From Methylococcaceae bacterium (GTDB lineage Bacteria; Pseudomonadota; Gammaproteobacteria; Methylococcales; Methylomonadaceae): DNA of 5,246 bases. Shown piece after piece: positions 4,954 through 5,246 of the stretch. The notes below the pieces were generated by a model that was not told the DNA's origin, did no database searches, and saw only the letters and a program-made list of their open reading frames with translations. Made by a program: the position numbers and the translations under genes. The stretch spans positions 1-5,246 of the forward strand of contig JABFST010000070.1 of NCBI GenBank assembly GCA_013140465.1, given 5' to 3'. Numbering within the stretch: position 1 is the stretch's first letter; every line of letters begins with the position of its first letter.

Positions 4954-5246
4954 TTAGCCCCCCTCCGCAAACCCCAATTGCCGCCAGGCTTCATAGCTGA
5001 CGATGGCGACGGTGTTGGCTAAGTTCATGCTGCGGTTATTGGGGCGCATCGGTATTTTGAGTTGTTGTTCGGGCGTTAGGCTTAGGCGCACGGCTTCGGG
5101 TAGGCCCGCCGTTTCTGAGCCAAACAGCAGGACATCGCCCGCTTGGTAGCTAACTTGGTGGTAGTAATGTTGGCCTTTGGTCGTGAACGCCCAGATCCGG
5201 TGTCCGTGTAGGGCGGCGGCAAAGCTGGGGTAGTCGGGGTATCGGC
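4954..5246 (-). CDS. trmL: tRNA (cytidine/uridine-34) 2'-O-methyltransferase TrmL, C-terminal 96 residues (partial)
   Basis: TrmL is a SPOUT-class enzyme that methylates the 2'-OH of the wobble nucleotide of certain leucine tRNAs with S-adenosylmethionine. The visible 96 residues contain FAFT-like WAFTTKG, then [11 protein letters not shown] (about 39-49 of the fragment), K-I-P-M followed by [14 protein letters not shown] and YEAWRQLGF. These are SPOUT motifs 2 and 3, which build the trefoil knot and the cofactor pocket, and they align with the E. coli sequence to its end. The whole family is about 155-160 residues, so roughly the first 60 lie beyond the right edge. The reading frame runs off at 5244, with two bases left over. 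It ends with TAA; a repeat cluster lies downstream, and bepA follows after a 287-bp gap. Confidence 0.94.
   Translation of the reverse strand, partial: RYPDYPSFAAALHGHRIWAFTTKGQHYYHQVSYQAGDVLLFGSETAGLPEAVRLSLTPEQQLKIPMRPNNRSMNLANTVAIVSYEAWRQLGFAEGG

Noticed and set aside
4837..5022. Plus-strand 61-codon frame after the hairpin cluster
   Set aside because: Half of it lies antisense to the conserved trmL C-terminus, and the rest has no ribosome site or known motif.

Overview
The window reads as ordinary chromosome from a gammaproteobacterium. The evidence is protein-level resemblance: S6 and S18 of the gammaproteobacterial type, a BepA/YfgC-type periplasmic metalloprotease and the C-terminal half of TrmL. 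The repeats resemble dispersed intergenic elements I associate with Methylococcales and Thiotrichales, but that placement is inference only. All six genes lie on the minus strand, so transcription runs from high to low coordinates.

Layout in transcription order. The 3' end of trmL (tRNA wobble 2'-O-methyltransferase) enters from the right edge and stops at 4954. A 287-bp spacer follows, with a cluster of three hairpins (4775-4830) and a candidate promoter for the next gene. Next is bepA (4666-3212), an exported M48 Zn-protease with a TPR tail that maintains the outer membrane. A 175-bp spacer contains another short palindrome. Two alpha/beta-hydrolase genes come next, 18 bp apart and almost certainly co-transcribed: an acetyl xylan esterase/cephalosporin-C deacetylase family protein (3036-2044) and a COG4947-type esterase (2025-1297). 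Finally rpsF (610-152) and rpsR (120 to beyond the left edge) form the S6-S18 ribosomal protein operon, with no priB between them. rpsF has a consensus -10 and a leader with alternative hairpins that could be an autoregulatory site.

The only sizeable gene-free region is 611-1296 (686 bp), and it holds most of what is unusual. It contains the rpsF promoter and leader; a segment rich in nested stems (about 820-960) ending in a perfect 15-bp-arm palindrome (981-1013), possibly a plus-strand small RNA unit; and a MITE-like block (1105-1286) bounded by 11-bp inverted repeats, holding an 18-bp-arm hairpin and four 20-bp tandem units. No CRISPR array, tRNA or intact transposase gene is visible. I see no clear new multi-gene system; the best leads are the structured intergenic segment, the repeat module and the paired hydrolases of unknown substrate.
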